In this document: positions 43,073 to 55,100 of the stretch, one piece after another
Layout: the number at the start of each line of letters is the position of its first letter
How positions within the stretch are numbered: the stretch's first letter is position 1
Source: Closterium sp. Naga37s-1
Lineage: Eukaryota; Streptophyta; Zygnematophyceae; Desmidiales; Closteriaceae
Assembly (NCBI GenBank): GCA_947471745.1
Contig: CANJKZ010000530.1
Span: 224,501-288,500 of the forward strand
Reading direction: 5' to 3'
Length of the DNA stretch: 64,000 nt
Position numbers and translations under genes: made by a program
Notes under the pieces: generated by a model
Seen by the model: the letters and a program-made list of their open reading frames with translations, nothing else
The model's database searches: none
What the model was told of the DNA's origin: nothing

Positions 43073-44635
43073 GGCGACGGACTGCAAAATGACAGGAATT
43101 GTTCGCAGGACCAGTACAGAAGCGCGAAACTGATACTAGTGACGAATTACAACCGAGCGGAGAGCCTCGCGGGAAGGACGGGCCTTATCAGTGAAATATT
43201 TCATGCCAGGAGAAAGCTGAACTGCAGCTTTGGAGGGGACTAAACGCATGAGCCTCAAATGACGGGGCCTTATCAAGAAAATTATGGCTGGGAGAAAGCT
43301 GTGAGACCAGGGAGCGGCGAGGTAGAGCAGAGTAATATGCGCAGGACGCAGGAAGATGCTGCACTTTGGGGAGAAGGTGCGACAGCGACCGCAGACGCGG
43401 ACATAGGGCCGCCTCGCCCATTCTTGCAACATCAGAATGGTGTTGATGGTTCGTCTGGCGCCTCGACGAGGGGATGGCGTTGAGACGGCCGTGCATGGGG
43501 ACTTGCAGTGGGAGGAGAGAGGTAAGGGGCATGGCGCGAAGGTGGTGGTGAGAGGAACAAGTCTGTTACGCATGCAAGCGGTTTCTGACGTGCGCTGAAG
43601 CAGAGGAAGGCGCCAGAGAGAGAGAGAGAGAGCTGTTGCCACGTTAACGCTAACGTTTACGATTATCAGAATAGCTGAAGGCTTCTCTGCAGTACAATGT
43701 GTGTACATCATCGTCGTATGCTTCGATATACCAGTTCTGCCTGTACGAGTGAAAGGTGGGCGCTGCTGGTGTGAGTCAGCGAGCTGAAGATCCCAGAGCT
43801 ATAAATTGGCGCACAATAGCATGAAAGCATGCAAGCACGCATGGAGAAGTTCAAGTGGGTCGCGATCACAACCCTCCATCGAGTTTCCCAGCCGGCTTAT
43901 TACAATTCCGAGAGCGCGGAAAGAGAAGCTGAAACTGACGCAATGTTGTGGTAGGGAAAGCAGATAAGCTTTTGAGTTGGTATGCTTGAGGTAGGGGGTG
44001 GGAACTTTGAGTTGCATGTGCAATTGCATTTGCAATGCATTGCGTAATTCCGTGCATTTGCGAGCCGCGTAGCGCTGCGTCGTGCTAGGGTCGCGTGAGG
44101 TGGAGGAGCTCCATACGACACGTGAAATTTTCGTCTCAGGGCTCGGCATGAATTGCTGGTGACGTGGAATCAGCCATGCGTCAACTTCCGTCATGTGGTC
44201 CCAAGGCGAAAATCTACGGGCAGAATAATGGCTAATCGTAAATATGCAATTTCCTCCCTTGGTCGCTGCCACTTCGGAATGAAGTCCCTTTCCAAGATTG
44301 CTACCAACCAAGCAGCAGAACCAAACTTTTGCCCTTGTCAGCTCCAGTTATTCTGCCCGGTAACTTTGCTTGTTCTCCTTCCCCCTCCAACATCTCGCTT
44401 TGTTTCGCTTCCCCTGCATCACATTTGCATGTGCGATTCCTCTTTGGAGGATTCTCGTAAATGCTCCCGAGGAATTGTCTTCTCACATGCTCATTTTCTC
44501 CCTCGGTGCCTTCAGTTTCAGCTTCTCTTTCCGCGCTTTCCAAACCTTCATTCCCTTCACTCGCACCAAATACTTGCGCGTGTTCGTTTGAAAGTGTTTT
44601 CCTTCGTCGACGAAGCGCCAACAAAAAGCTTGAGA
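43073..44635. other. Divergent intergenic region between SnRK1 gamma and the small gene
   Basis: About 1.6 kb holding the two promoters. A short (GA)n run lies at 43613-43632. No gene was recognised in the short open frames, including the frame at 44153-44635 upstream of the proposed ATG. Confidence 0.5.
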
Positions 44636-45193
44636 ATGCCAACCCTCATGCCCAATAGTGTGAGGCGGTGGAACGTGGCGACTGCTACTCTTGGCATGGC
44701 GTCTGCTGTCGCCGTGGTGACAGTCGGCACTTCCTACGCCATTCATGTTAGTACCAAATTGTATTCTCTATATTAGGTTGCGTTGCGCAATAGCAGTATT
44801 ATCCTGGTGAATGCATCACCGTCTGGGATACTTGCTTTGCCGTTTTGTCACCTCACTGCCATAATCGTGTGGGGCTTGGCAGAAATACGAGGAGAAGACG
44901 CGGAAGAGGTAATTGACCTCGCCAGCTTTTGCCCTCGCCTCAGATCCTCCTTGTTACTCCGTATCTTGCTCTACAAAATAGTCTGTACCCCAAGGTTGCG
45001 CTTATTTGAGAAAATTAGCGTGCGTGTGTGTTATGCTCAGGCTCAGGCGGCTAGCTAATACTAAACATTTCCTTCATCTCCTGCCACTTGATCGTTCGTT
45101 TGAGTGCAGAAGTGGACCGAAGCTTGGAGAAAGAAGGTGAATCCAGATAACCAGCGCGTGCAGGAAACTTCGTTCATCTACGAGCTAGCTTGA
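44636..45193 (+). CDS. Small membrane protein of unknown function
   Basis: The ATG at 44636 opens MPTLMPNSVRRWNVATATLGMASAVAVVTVG, with a single hydrophobic segment (about residues 16-35) and a basic flank. Exon 1 ends at 44746 (donor GTTAGT). The last exon, 45110-45193, encodes KWTEAWRKKVNPDNQRVQETSFIYELA and a TGA stop in phase 0. A candidate middle exon (44883-44908, YEEKTRK) has splice sites but would break the frame, so a two-exon, 64-residue product is the simplest reading. The layout resembles small mitochondrial inner-membrane or assembly proteins, but I do not recognise the family. Confidence 0.45.
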
Positions 45194-46111
45194 CCCCCTT
45201 CACCTGGCGCCATGCCTGCTTGCATGATACTACCCTCTTTCGTTTCCTGTTCCTGGGTGGTTCGAGATTGTTCCAGGAATGGGGCCATGTATCGGCACCA
45301 CAGGTAAATATTGGGGATGCTGTAAATATTGCTTGTAAATACCACGGAACTTGAAGGCTTTATATTGAAGGTCATGGACTGCTGCAGGATTTGATGGTAT
45401 GATGTTGCAAGAAGCAATGCCATATCCGTGTGGCACGCTGCACAACTCCATGTATGCTAGTGCTAATGCGGTCAGGAGAAAGTGCAGCATTATGTTGGGC
45501 TGAGAAAGCCCTTAAGATCGTTTCAATGACTTAGGCTCAGAGTGATATATTACCGGAAGCGTCTTTAATGAAGGCTGATTGAACCACCTTGCACTGGTGT
45601 GGGGGCAAGATGAGCCCCCCCAAGCCACCTCAAGGAGCCAGCGCTGCTTGCTGTAGCAGTGGGCTTTAACTCCTGGAGAAAATTGCTACCGTAGCATTCC
45701 TATCCTACCGCAGCAGCCACACCCTGACCCGACTTCCCCCCCCCCCCACTTGGTAAAATGAAACCCAACCCTCACATCCATCCTCAGCATTCACACCACA
45801 CATTCTTCCCAGACACATCCTCTGCACTCTCCCTCTCATATCATCCCACGTCTCCCACTTTCCCTGCACCTTCCTACCCCCCACTCTCTTCCCCACTCCC
45901 CTCCTCCCTCCCCTTTTTCCTACCTGCTGAACTCCCCCCCCACCCTCTCCAACATTTCAACATCACCCTCGCCATGGACGGCTGTTCCTCCGCCTACTCG
46001 CCCACACAAACCAGCGCAATCTTAAGCACCTCCAGCAATCTCGCCCTCCCCTGCAAGTGATGGCCCTGCTACCCACTGCCCTCATCCCGTTTTGAGACGT
46101 CTCAAAAGTTG
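45194..46111. other. Region between the small gene and the receptor kinase stop
   Basis: Contains a copy of the receptor kinase C-terminal exon end at 45955-46067 and a palindromic insertion at 46089-46110. 45200-45950 shows no gene; it includes a short C-run and CT-rich sequence. Confidence 0.6.
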
Positions 46112-46131
46112 CTACCCACTGCCCTCATCCC
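45955..46131 (-). repeat. Copy of the kinase C-terminus, and 21-bp direct repeats around a palindrome at the stop codon
   Basis: 45955-46067 is a decayed copy of the receptor kinase C-terminal coding region (around PSMADIVSMLE). At 46068-46088 and 46111-46131, identical 21-bp copies (GCTACCCACTGCCCTCATCCC) flank a 22-bp insert whose core, 46090-46107, is the perfect palindrome TTTTGAGACGTCTCAAAA. The duplicated 21 bp contain the last codons and stop (TAG) of the gene. Confidence 0.93.
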
Positions 46132-49100
46132 CCACCCTTTCAAGCATCGACACTATATCCGCCATGGACGGCCGTTCCTCCGCCTCCTCGCCCACACACA
46201 CGAGCGCAATCTTAAGCACCTCCAGCATCTCACCCTCACACTCCGCTATATCCGCCACACGCGGGTCCAACACGTCACCCGCTGCCCCCTCCTCCACGCA
46301 CACGTTCACCCACCCAATCACGTCCCCCAGCTCATTCTCCGCAAACCACGGGTCTAAGGGCGGCCTCCCTGTCAACAGTTCAAGCAGCACGACTCCGAAG
46401 CTGAACACATCGCCCTCTGGGGTGGCTGTTGTGGGTCCGGACATGTACTCTGGGGGGAAGGGGGAGGGGGGGTACAGAGGGAGGGGAAGCCTCCAAAGCT
46501 GAACACATCGACCTCTGGGGCGGCTGTGGTGGGTCCTGACATGTACTCTGGGGGCGAGGGGGTAGGGGGAAAAGAGGGGGGAGATGGGGCAGGAAGAGGA
46601 AGGAGGCGTTGAGCATGGTGGGAAGGAAACGTCGCTCTCTGCGGGAGGGGCGATGGAGGGTAAGAGCAGTGCGCACCCGGTGAGCAGCTCGAGCAACACG
46701 ACGCCGAGGCTGAACACGTCGCCCTCTGGGATGGCTGTCGTGGGGCCTGACATGTACTCTGTGAGGGGGGAGAGGGGGGTGGGGAGGTAAGGGGAAGGGT
46801 GCAGTGGCAGAGAGGGAGTGAGTGAGCATTGTTCCCTGCTGCCCCCTCTTCCACCCACGCACATGTTCACCCATCCGATCACATCCCCCAGCTCGTTCTC
46901 TGCGAATGAGGCGACTCGTGCACCACGCACTCATCAAAGGCCGCCCTATTCCAGGCAGCAGGCAGCAGGCAGCAGGCAGCAGGCAGCAGGCAGCAGGCAG
47001 CAGGCAGCAGGCAGCAGGCAGCAGGCAGCAGGCAGCAGGCAGCAGGCAGCAGGCAGCAGGCAGCAGGCAGCAGGCAGCAGGCAGCAGGCAGCAGGCAGCA
47101 GGCAGCAGGCAGCAGGCACCAGGCACCAGGCACCAGGCTCCAGGCACCAGGCTCCAGGCACTCACCAGGAGGGGTGTATCCCAGCGTCTCAGGAGCCATG
47201 TGCACATCATCGGAGTCAAACGCGATGCGTGCCCCAGCCGTGTCGGTCAGCTTCGCCTCCCTGTCGTCGCCCACCAGGATGTTTTTGAGTCGACTCAAAA
47301 GTCACCTCAAAGGTCAGCTTCGCCTCCCCGTCGTCGCCCACCAGGATGTTCCCCGGGTCGGTGCAGCGACACATATTGCAGTGACCTATTGTGGCAGGGA
47401 CCCGTGCACCTTACATACACTCCTCCCCTAGACATCCTTCCCGAGGAGAAAGCACTCACTGTCAAACATATATTTACTATAGTCGGTCTAGGCTGTAGTG
47501 GGGTAGTCCTTAGAGGGTACAACACTTATGTGTTTCCTACTTGTACCCTTCTCATTTCCCAATTCAATCATTCTTTCGTCTATCATTCTCACATGGTATA
47601 GAGCTAGTTTCGATATTTTTTAAGGGCCCACCACTGAAATTTCTCCCCTGCCTACTTGCCGCGCGCTTCGCACCTTCCCTTCGAGGCCCGTCACGGCCCC
47701 TGCGCCCGCCCCGTAAGGCCCCTTAAGGCCTCGTTAGGCCCCGTAAGGCCCCTTTCGGCCCCGTTTAGGGCGCGGATTAAGGCCCCGTTATGCCCCGTAA
47801 GGCCCCGTAAGGCCCCGTTCGGCCCCGTTTAAGGCCCCGTTAGGCCCCGACAGGCCCCGTTAGAGGCCCCGTACGGCCCCGTCAGGCCCCGTTAGAGGCC
47901 CCGTACGGCCCCGTCAGGCCCCATTTGGCCCCGTTTAGGGCGCGGATTAAGGCCCCGTAAGGCCCCGTTAGCCCCGTAAGGCCCCGTAAGGCCCCGTCAG
48001 GCCCCGTTCGGCCCCGTTTAAGGCCCCGTTAGGCCCCGACAGGCCCCGTTAGAGGCCCCGTATGGCCCCGTCAGGCCCCGTTAGAGGCCCAGTACGGCCC
48101 CGTCAGGCCCCATTTGGCCCCGTTTAAGGCCCCGTAAGGCCCGTCAGGCCCCGTTATAGGCCCCGCAAGGCCCCGTTCTCGGCCCCGTACGGCCCCGTTA
48201 TAGGCCCCGTCAGGCCCCGTTATAGGCCCCGTACGGCCCCGTACGGCCCCGTTATAGGCCCCGTCAGGCCCCGTTATAGGCCTCGCACGGCCCCGTTATA
48301 GGCCCCGTACGGCCCCGTTATAGGCCCCGTCAGGCCCCGTTATAGGCCTCGTCAGGCCCCGTTATAGGTCCCGTTCGGCCCTGCTCCTGAACTGCCCCGG
48401 CCCTGCTTCTGCACTGCCCCGGCCCTGCTCCTGAACTGCCCCGGCTCTGCCCCGGCCCTGCCCCGGCCCTGCCCCGGCCCTGCCCCTGAACTGCCCCGGC
48501 CCTGGCCCGGCTCTGCCCTGGCCCTGCCCCGGCCCTGCTCCTGAACTGCCCCGGCCCTGCCCCGGCCCTGCTCCTGAACTGCCCCGGCCCTGCCCCGGCC
48601 CTGCTTCTGCACTGCCCCGGCCCTGCTCCTGAACTGCCCCGGCTCTGCCCCGGCCCTGCCCCGGCCCTGCCCAGGCCCTGCCCCTGAACTGCCCCGGCCC
48701 TGGCCCGGCTCTGCCCTGGCCCTGCCCCGGCCCTGCTCCTGAACTGCCCCGGCTCTGCCCCGGCCCTGCCCCGGCCCTGCCCCGGCCCTGCCCCTGAACT
48801 GCCCCGGCCCTGGCCCGGCTCTGCCCTGGCCCTGCCCCGGCCCTGCTCCTGAACTGCCCCGGCCCTGCCCCGGCCCTGCTCCTGAACTGCCCCGGCCCTG
48901 CCCCGGCCCTGCTCCTGGACTGCCCCGGCCCTACCCCGGCCCTGCCCCAGCCTCTCCCCTGGTAAGAGCGCCGCGGTGCCGAGCCACACCGCCCTGCCGA
49001 GCTGCGCCGCCCTACCTAGCCTGCTTAGACGAGTTCCACTGCTGCTACTGCTAGCCTGCTGCTTCTCCTGTCATGGCTAGTCTCAATGTTCTTACCTTTG

Positions 49101-52100
49101 ATGCTGAGGGTCGGGCTGTTGACTTTGAGGTTTGGCTAGATGATCTGCAGCTTTTCCTACAGTGCGATAGCAAGGATGGTCTCTCACTGTTCGATCTCAC
49201 TTCTGGCGCCTCTACTGCCCCTACTGCTGATGCTGACAGTACTGTTCGCTCGCAGAGGCTCACGCGCGATGCTGCTGCTCGTCTTGCTGTGCGCAACCAC
49301 CTGCCGTCTACTGAGCGCGCGCACTTTAGTCAGTACAAGAGTGCTAGGGCTCTGTACGACGCTGTAGTTGCACGCTACTCCTCCCCTGCCACTGCTGCCC
49401 TCAGCCGCCTCATGCTACCGTACCTTTTCCCTGACCTTGCTGCCTTTGCCACTGTCACTGACCTAGTTGCTCACCTTCGCACTAGTGACGCCCGCTACCG
49501 CGCTGCCCTTCCCACTGAGTTCTGTGCCAAGAACCCCCCCCCCCATGTACATCACCTATACTACCTAGTCACCCGCCTCCCTGACTCTCTTTCTTCAGTC
49601 AGGGACCACTTTCTCTCCCTTTGCCCCACCGAGCTGACTGTCGACTTGCTAGAGGAGCGCCTTGCTGCAGCTGAGAAGAGTATCTTAGCTGTTGGTGCTT
49701 CTCGCGGTGACCGTCGCACCCCCTTCTTTGAGGGGTGTTCCCCTGTCCCCCTTCTCCCCTCTGTTGCCTCTGCTGCTGCTGTCGACCTCGTTGGCACTGA
49801 GGAGGTCGGCGCTGCGTCTGCCCCTAGTGGGCGACGCCGCACTGGCAAGGGCAAGGGAAGCAGGGGTGGTGGTGGGGGCGGTGGGGGCAACGGTGGAAGA
49901 GGTGGAGGAGGTGGAGGTGGTGGTGGGGGTGGTTCCGGGAGTGGGGGCGTAGGTGGCGGCAGTGGCGGCCGTGGCGGCGGTGGTGGAGGAGGTGGCGGCG
50001 GCGGCGGCGGTGGTGGAGGTAGCGGAGAAGGTGGTGCTGGTCGCGGTGCGGCCACGCAGCGTGGAGGCCTTGGTGGCAGCCAGCGTCCGCAGCAGCTGCG
50101 CACCCGTGAGACCCCGTCTGTTCAGCAGCTTCGTGAGTGGTACGCTGGACGTGGGAGGTCTGGGGGTGCAGGTCCCTGCGCTTACGTTCTTCGCACCGGC
50201 ACTCGTAGTGGGGAGGTGTGTGGTCTCCCACACACCACGCAGCGCTGCTTTGGCCGCTTGACTGACGCTTGGCGTACCCAGTTTCCTGACGCTGTTGATC
50301 TTCCTCGTTGGCATGATCTGCTTCAGCAGAATGTGCCTATCTTTGATCTAGATTTTGATGCTATCCTTGCTGCCATGTATGCTCTTGCTGATATTACTGA
50401 GGGTGACTGTTACCTGCGTGTCCCGCCCGACCCGGGCACTGTCGCTGCTGCTCTAGGTGCTAGTGCGGCTGCTGCTCTAGGTGCTAGTGCGTCTGTTGCT
50501 CCAGGTGCTGGTACGTCTCCTCCCTCTGGTACTGCACCTACTGAGTCCTTTCACACCTTCACACTTGACTCTGGTGCTTCGCGCTCTTTCTTTAGAGACA
50601 GCACCACGCTCACGCCGCTCCGTCGGCCTGTTGCGGTCTCCCTTGCTGACCCCTCCGGGGGACCAGTCCTTGCACACTCTTCCACGGTTCTACCGTGTCC
50701 TGCGGCCCCGTCGGGCTTGCTGTCGGGACTCCACCTCCCCTCGTTCTCTACGAACTTGGTGAGTGGAGCTGACCTCCAGGACGCGTGGGTTGACCAGTTC
50801 ACCCCTGGAGGTCAGCGTGTGACCCACTGCACTTGCTCTCGGACGGGCCGCCACCTGGCCACGTTCACCCGTCGGCCAGGGTCGAGTCTGTACACACTGA
50901 CTACTGCGCCTCCTCCGGTCCCTGCGTCTGGTCAGGTAGCTGCGTCCAGTCAGGCGTTTGCTGCTGCGTCCAGGTCTAGTCCTGCGTCTGCCCTCTGCTC
51001 GTGTCGTCCTCTGGCGCACGAGACTCTCCTCTGGCACCACCGCCTTGGTCACCCCTCCCTGCCTCGTCTTCGAGGTATGGCCTCCCGTGCTATTGTCTTT
51101 GGACTCCCCAGGTCCCTCCCTCCCCTTCCTCCGGGGCCTGCCCCCACCTGTGTTCCTTGTGTCGAGGGCCGGCAGCGCGCCGCTCCTCACTCCTCCTCGT
51201 TTCCTCCGACTGAGGCCCCTCTGCAGACTCTTCACATGGACGTGTGGGGCCCAGCCCGCGTTCGTGGACAGGGTCACGAGCGTTACTTCCTGCTGGTCGT
51301 TGACGACTACTCGCGTTACACCACAGTCTTCCTCTTGCGCAGCAAGGGTGAGGTCACTGAGGTGTTGATCGACTGGATCCGCGGTGCTCGTCGCCAGCTT
51401 AGTGAGAGTTTCGGCTCCGACCTTCCTGTTTTGCGTCTGCACTCAGACAGAGGCGGGGAGTTTTCCTCCGACCTTCTGAGAGCCTTCTGTCGTTTGGAGG
51501 GCATCCGCCAGACGTTCACGCTTCCGGCCTCCCCGCAGCAAAATGGGATTGCTGAGCGCCGCATTGGCATGGTCATGGATGTCGCTCGTACGTCCATGAT
51601 CCATGCGGCTGCTCCCCACTTTCTGTGGCCGTTCGCGGTTCAGTACGCTGCGCATCAGATCAACCTTCAGCCTCGTGTCTCCTTGCCGGAGACCACACCT
51701 ACTCTGCGGTGGACGGGGAAAGTTGGCGATGCGTCCGCGTTCCGTGTCTGGGGATCTCGAGCTTTTGTCCGCGATACTACAGCGGACAAGCTGCCCTCCC
51801 GTGCCGTTCCCTGTGTCTTCCTTGGCTTCCCTCCTGACGCACCCGGGTGGAAGTTCTACCACCCCACCTCGCGTCGTGTTCTGTCCTCTCAGGACGTCAC
51901 GTTTGACGAGTCGGTGTCGTACTACCGTCTCTTTCCCTACCGCACTGCGTCTCCCCCTCCCCCGCCGCTCTTCCTTGCCCCAGGTACTCCTCCGGTAGAC
52001 CCCCTCCCCCCCCAGGGTCCTGCCCCCTCAGATGTGTCCCATGTAGACCCTGCCGAGCCGGTCGAGGTAGCTGTCGACTCAGGTGCTGCTAGGGGTGCTG

Positions 52101-55100
52101 ACCCTGCGGGTGCGGGGACTGGGGGTGCTGAGACTGGGGGTGCTGAGTCTGGGGGTGCTGAGACTGGGCGTGCTGAGCCTGGGGGTGTGGCGCCTGAGGG
52201 TACTGTGTCTGGAGGTGCTGAGCCTGCGCGTGTTGAGTCTGGAGGTGCTCTGGGTGTCCCGTCGCGGCGGGAGCCCCTCTCTCCACAGCGGCTTCATGAG
52301 TAGTACTCTCGGCGCTGTTGGGTTGCTGCTGGTGCGGGTGCTGCTGGAGGTGCTGGCGCTGCTGGTGGTGGTGCTGGTGCTGGAGCTGCTGGAGGTGCTG
52401 CTGGTGCTGGAGGTGATACTGGAGCTACTGGAGGTGCTGGCACTGCTGGAGGTGGTGCTGGTGCTGGAGCTGCTGGAGGTGATGGTGCTGCTGGAGGTGG
52501 TGCTGGTGCTGGAGCTACAGGAGGTGCTGCTGGTGCTGGAGCTGCTGGAGGTGCTGCTAGGACTGGAGACCCTGAGGCTGAGGGTACCGGTTCTGTCTCT
52601 GCTGTTTCTCGAGGCGCTGCGCGGCCGCGGCCGTACTACGTTCCGCTTCTTCAGCATGTTCTTGGCTCCCAACCTGCTCCTGGTCCTCCTCCTCCTTCCC
52701 TGAGTCCACCGCCTGTCCCGTCTCAGTCGCAGTTACAGCCGGCCTCTCCGCTGCCTGGTCCTTCTGCTTACTCTGGTCCGACTAGAGGTCTTACGGAGCG
52801 TCGTGAGCCTGAGTCGCGTCCTGTGTCGCCTGCGTCTCGTTCTACGTCGCCTGTCCGTTCTGTTCGCGCTGGTCGTGTTTCGCGTCCGCGTCTTCCTCCT
52901 GTCCCTGGCACTCACTCTATGACTCTGCGTCCTTCCACTGCTCCACAGCGTGTCCCTCTGCCCTCTCCTCGCGTCCTCTCTTCCTGACGGTCCGGACCCG
53001 GAGTCTGACTCCCTTCGTGCTGCTAGTCCTACTGTCACGCGCTTTCTGGCCACTGCTGTCACTGACCCCCTGTTTGAGTTCTCTGCTGCGTCTGCTCTTG
53101 TTGCTGAGCTTGTTGACTTTGCTGCAGCCTGTCGCCTAGACTACGCCGCTAGTCTTGTTGCTGAGTCTGCGTCTGTGTCTGTCTGTCCTCCGTCCGTCGG
53201 GGGTGAGTGTGCTCTTGGCACGGACGTCCTTGAGGACAGGCAGGAGGACCTTGAGTGCTTTGCTGCTGCTTCACTTCATCTCGTGTCCATGCTGCTTGCC
53301 CCTGAGGGAGACCCGGATGCACTAGACATCCCGACGCCGCGCTCTTACGCAGAGGCGATAGAGGGTCCCTACTCCTCACAGTGTTAGGCAGCCATGGACG
53401 CAGAGATGGCTTCCTGGAAGTCCACAGGCACCTACGTAGACGAGGTTCCCCCACCTGGGGCGAACATCGTCAGTGGCATGTGGATCTTCAGGGTGAAGCG
53501 GCCGCCGGGTTCTCCGCCTGCCTTCAAGGCGCGTTACGTTGCACGTGGCTTCAGTGCGACAGGGAGTTGACTTCTTTCAGACCTTCTCCCCTACCCCGAA
53601 GATGACCACTCTTCGGGTACTGCTGCACGTAGCTGCTCAGCGTGACTACGAGCTCCACTCGCTTGACTTCAGCACTGCCTTCCTACAGGGCAGCCTGCAC
53701 GAGGAGATCTGGCTGCGCCGCCCACCTGGCTTCACTGGGTCGTTTCCTGCTGGTACCCAGTGGAGCCTCCGGCGGCCAGTCTACGGTCTCCGCCAGGCGC
53801 CCCGTGAGTGGCACGACACGCTCAGGACGACTCTTGCTGCTCTTGGTTTTGCTCCTTCCACTGCTGACCCTTCTCTGTTTCTACGCACTGACGCTACTCT
53901 GCCGCCGTTCTACGTTCTTGTGTACGTAGACGACCTTGTCTTTGCTACTGCTGACACGGAGGCACTCGCCCACGTGAAGTCCGAGCTGCAGAAGAGACAC
54001 ACGTGCACAGACCTGGGTGAGCTGACAAGCTATCTTGGCTTGCGGATCACCCGGGACAGAGCACAGCGCACCATTACCTTGACTCAGTCACACATGGTGC
54101 AGCAGGTCCTTCAGCGCTTCGACTTCACCTACTCCTCGCCACAGTCCACTCCTTTGCCTACCGGTCACTCGCTCTCAGCTCCACCTTCGGACGAGTCCGT
54201 AGAGCCGAGTGGCCCGTATCCAGAGCTTGTGGGCTGCCTCATGTACCTGATGACTTGCACACGACCTGACCTCGCATACCCTCTCAGCCTTCTGGCTCGC
54301 TACGTGGCTCCCGGCAGGCACCGAAAGGTGCACTGGGATGCTGCGAAGAGGGTGTTGCGATACTTGTGCAGTACATCGGGCATAGGGCTCGTGCTTGGAG
54401 GACGGATTCGAGTTGTCCTAACTGGTCACGCTGACGCCTCCTGGGTTGACGACTTGGCTACGCAGCGGTCGTCACAGGGTTACACCTTCAGTCTTGGCTC
54501 CGGTTCTGTCTCCTGGCGGTCTACCTGCTCTTCTTCTGTTCTCAGCTCCAGTTGTGAGGCTGAGATCTACGCTGGGGCCATGGCTGCACAGGAGCTTCGC
54601 TGGCTCACCTACCTGCTGACCGACTTGGGAGAGGCGCCTCGTTCTCCTCCAGTTCTGTACGTCGACAACAAGGCCATGCTGGCCTTGTGTCAGGAGCACA
54701 GACTGGAGCACAGAACGAAGCACATTGCTCTGCGCTACTTCCTTGCTCGAGAGTTGCAGCAGCGTGGCCAGCTTCGTCTTGCTTACGTGGCCTCTCAGGC
54801 CAACACTGCTGATGTTTTCACCAAGGCACTTCAGCCTTGTGATCATCAGCGTTTCTGTACTGTGTTAGGCCTTGTACCTACTGTGCCTCACTTGTTGACT
54901 TCTTGACTCTGCTTGTACTGTACTCTATATACTTATACCTGCATGCTTACACTTGCTAGGTTGTGTTCACTGTATTGTTTGTTCTCCTTCATATAACTCT
55001 ACATGTGAACTGGCCTTCTGGCCCTTTGCTTGTGCTCAGACTGTGTGGTGACTTTGTGATCCACCCTGAGTTTGCTTTGTCTTTCTTGACTGGTCTTGTG

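Noticed and set aside
44883..44908. Middle exon (YEEKTRK) of the small gene
   Set aside because: Splice sites look good but its 26-bp length would put the last exon out of frame; kept only as a possibility in the gene entry.
48330..48989. 219-codon minus-strand frame of GQGRAGAVQE repeats
   Set aside because: It is a readthrough of the CCCCGGCCCTG satellite in the copia leader; no gene structure.
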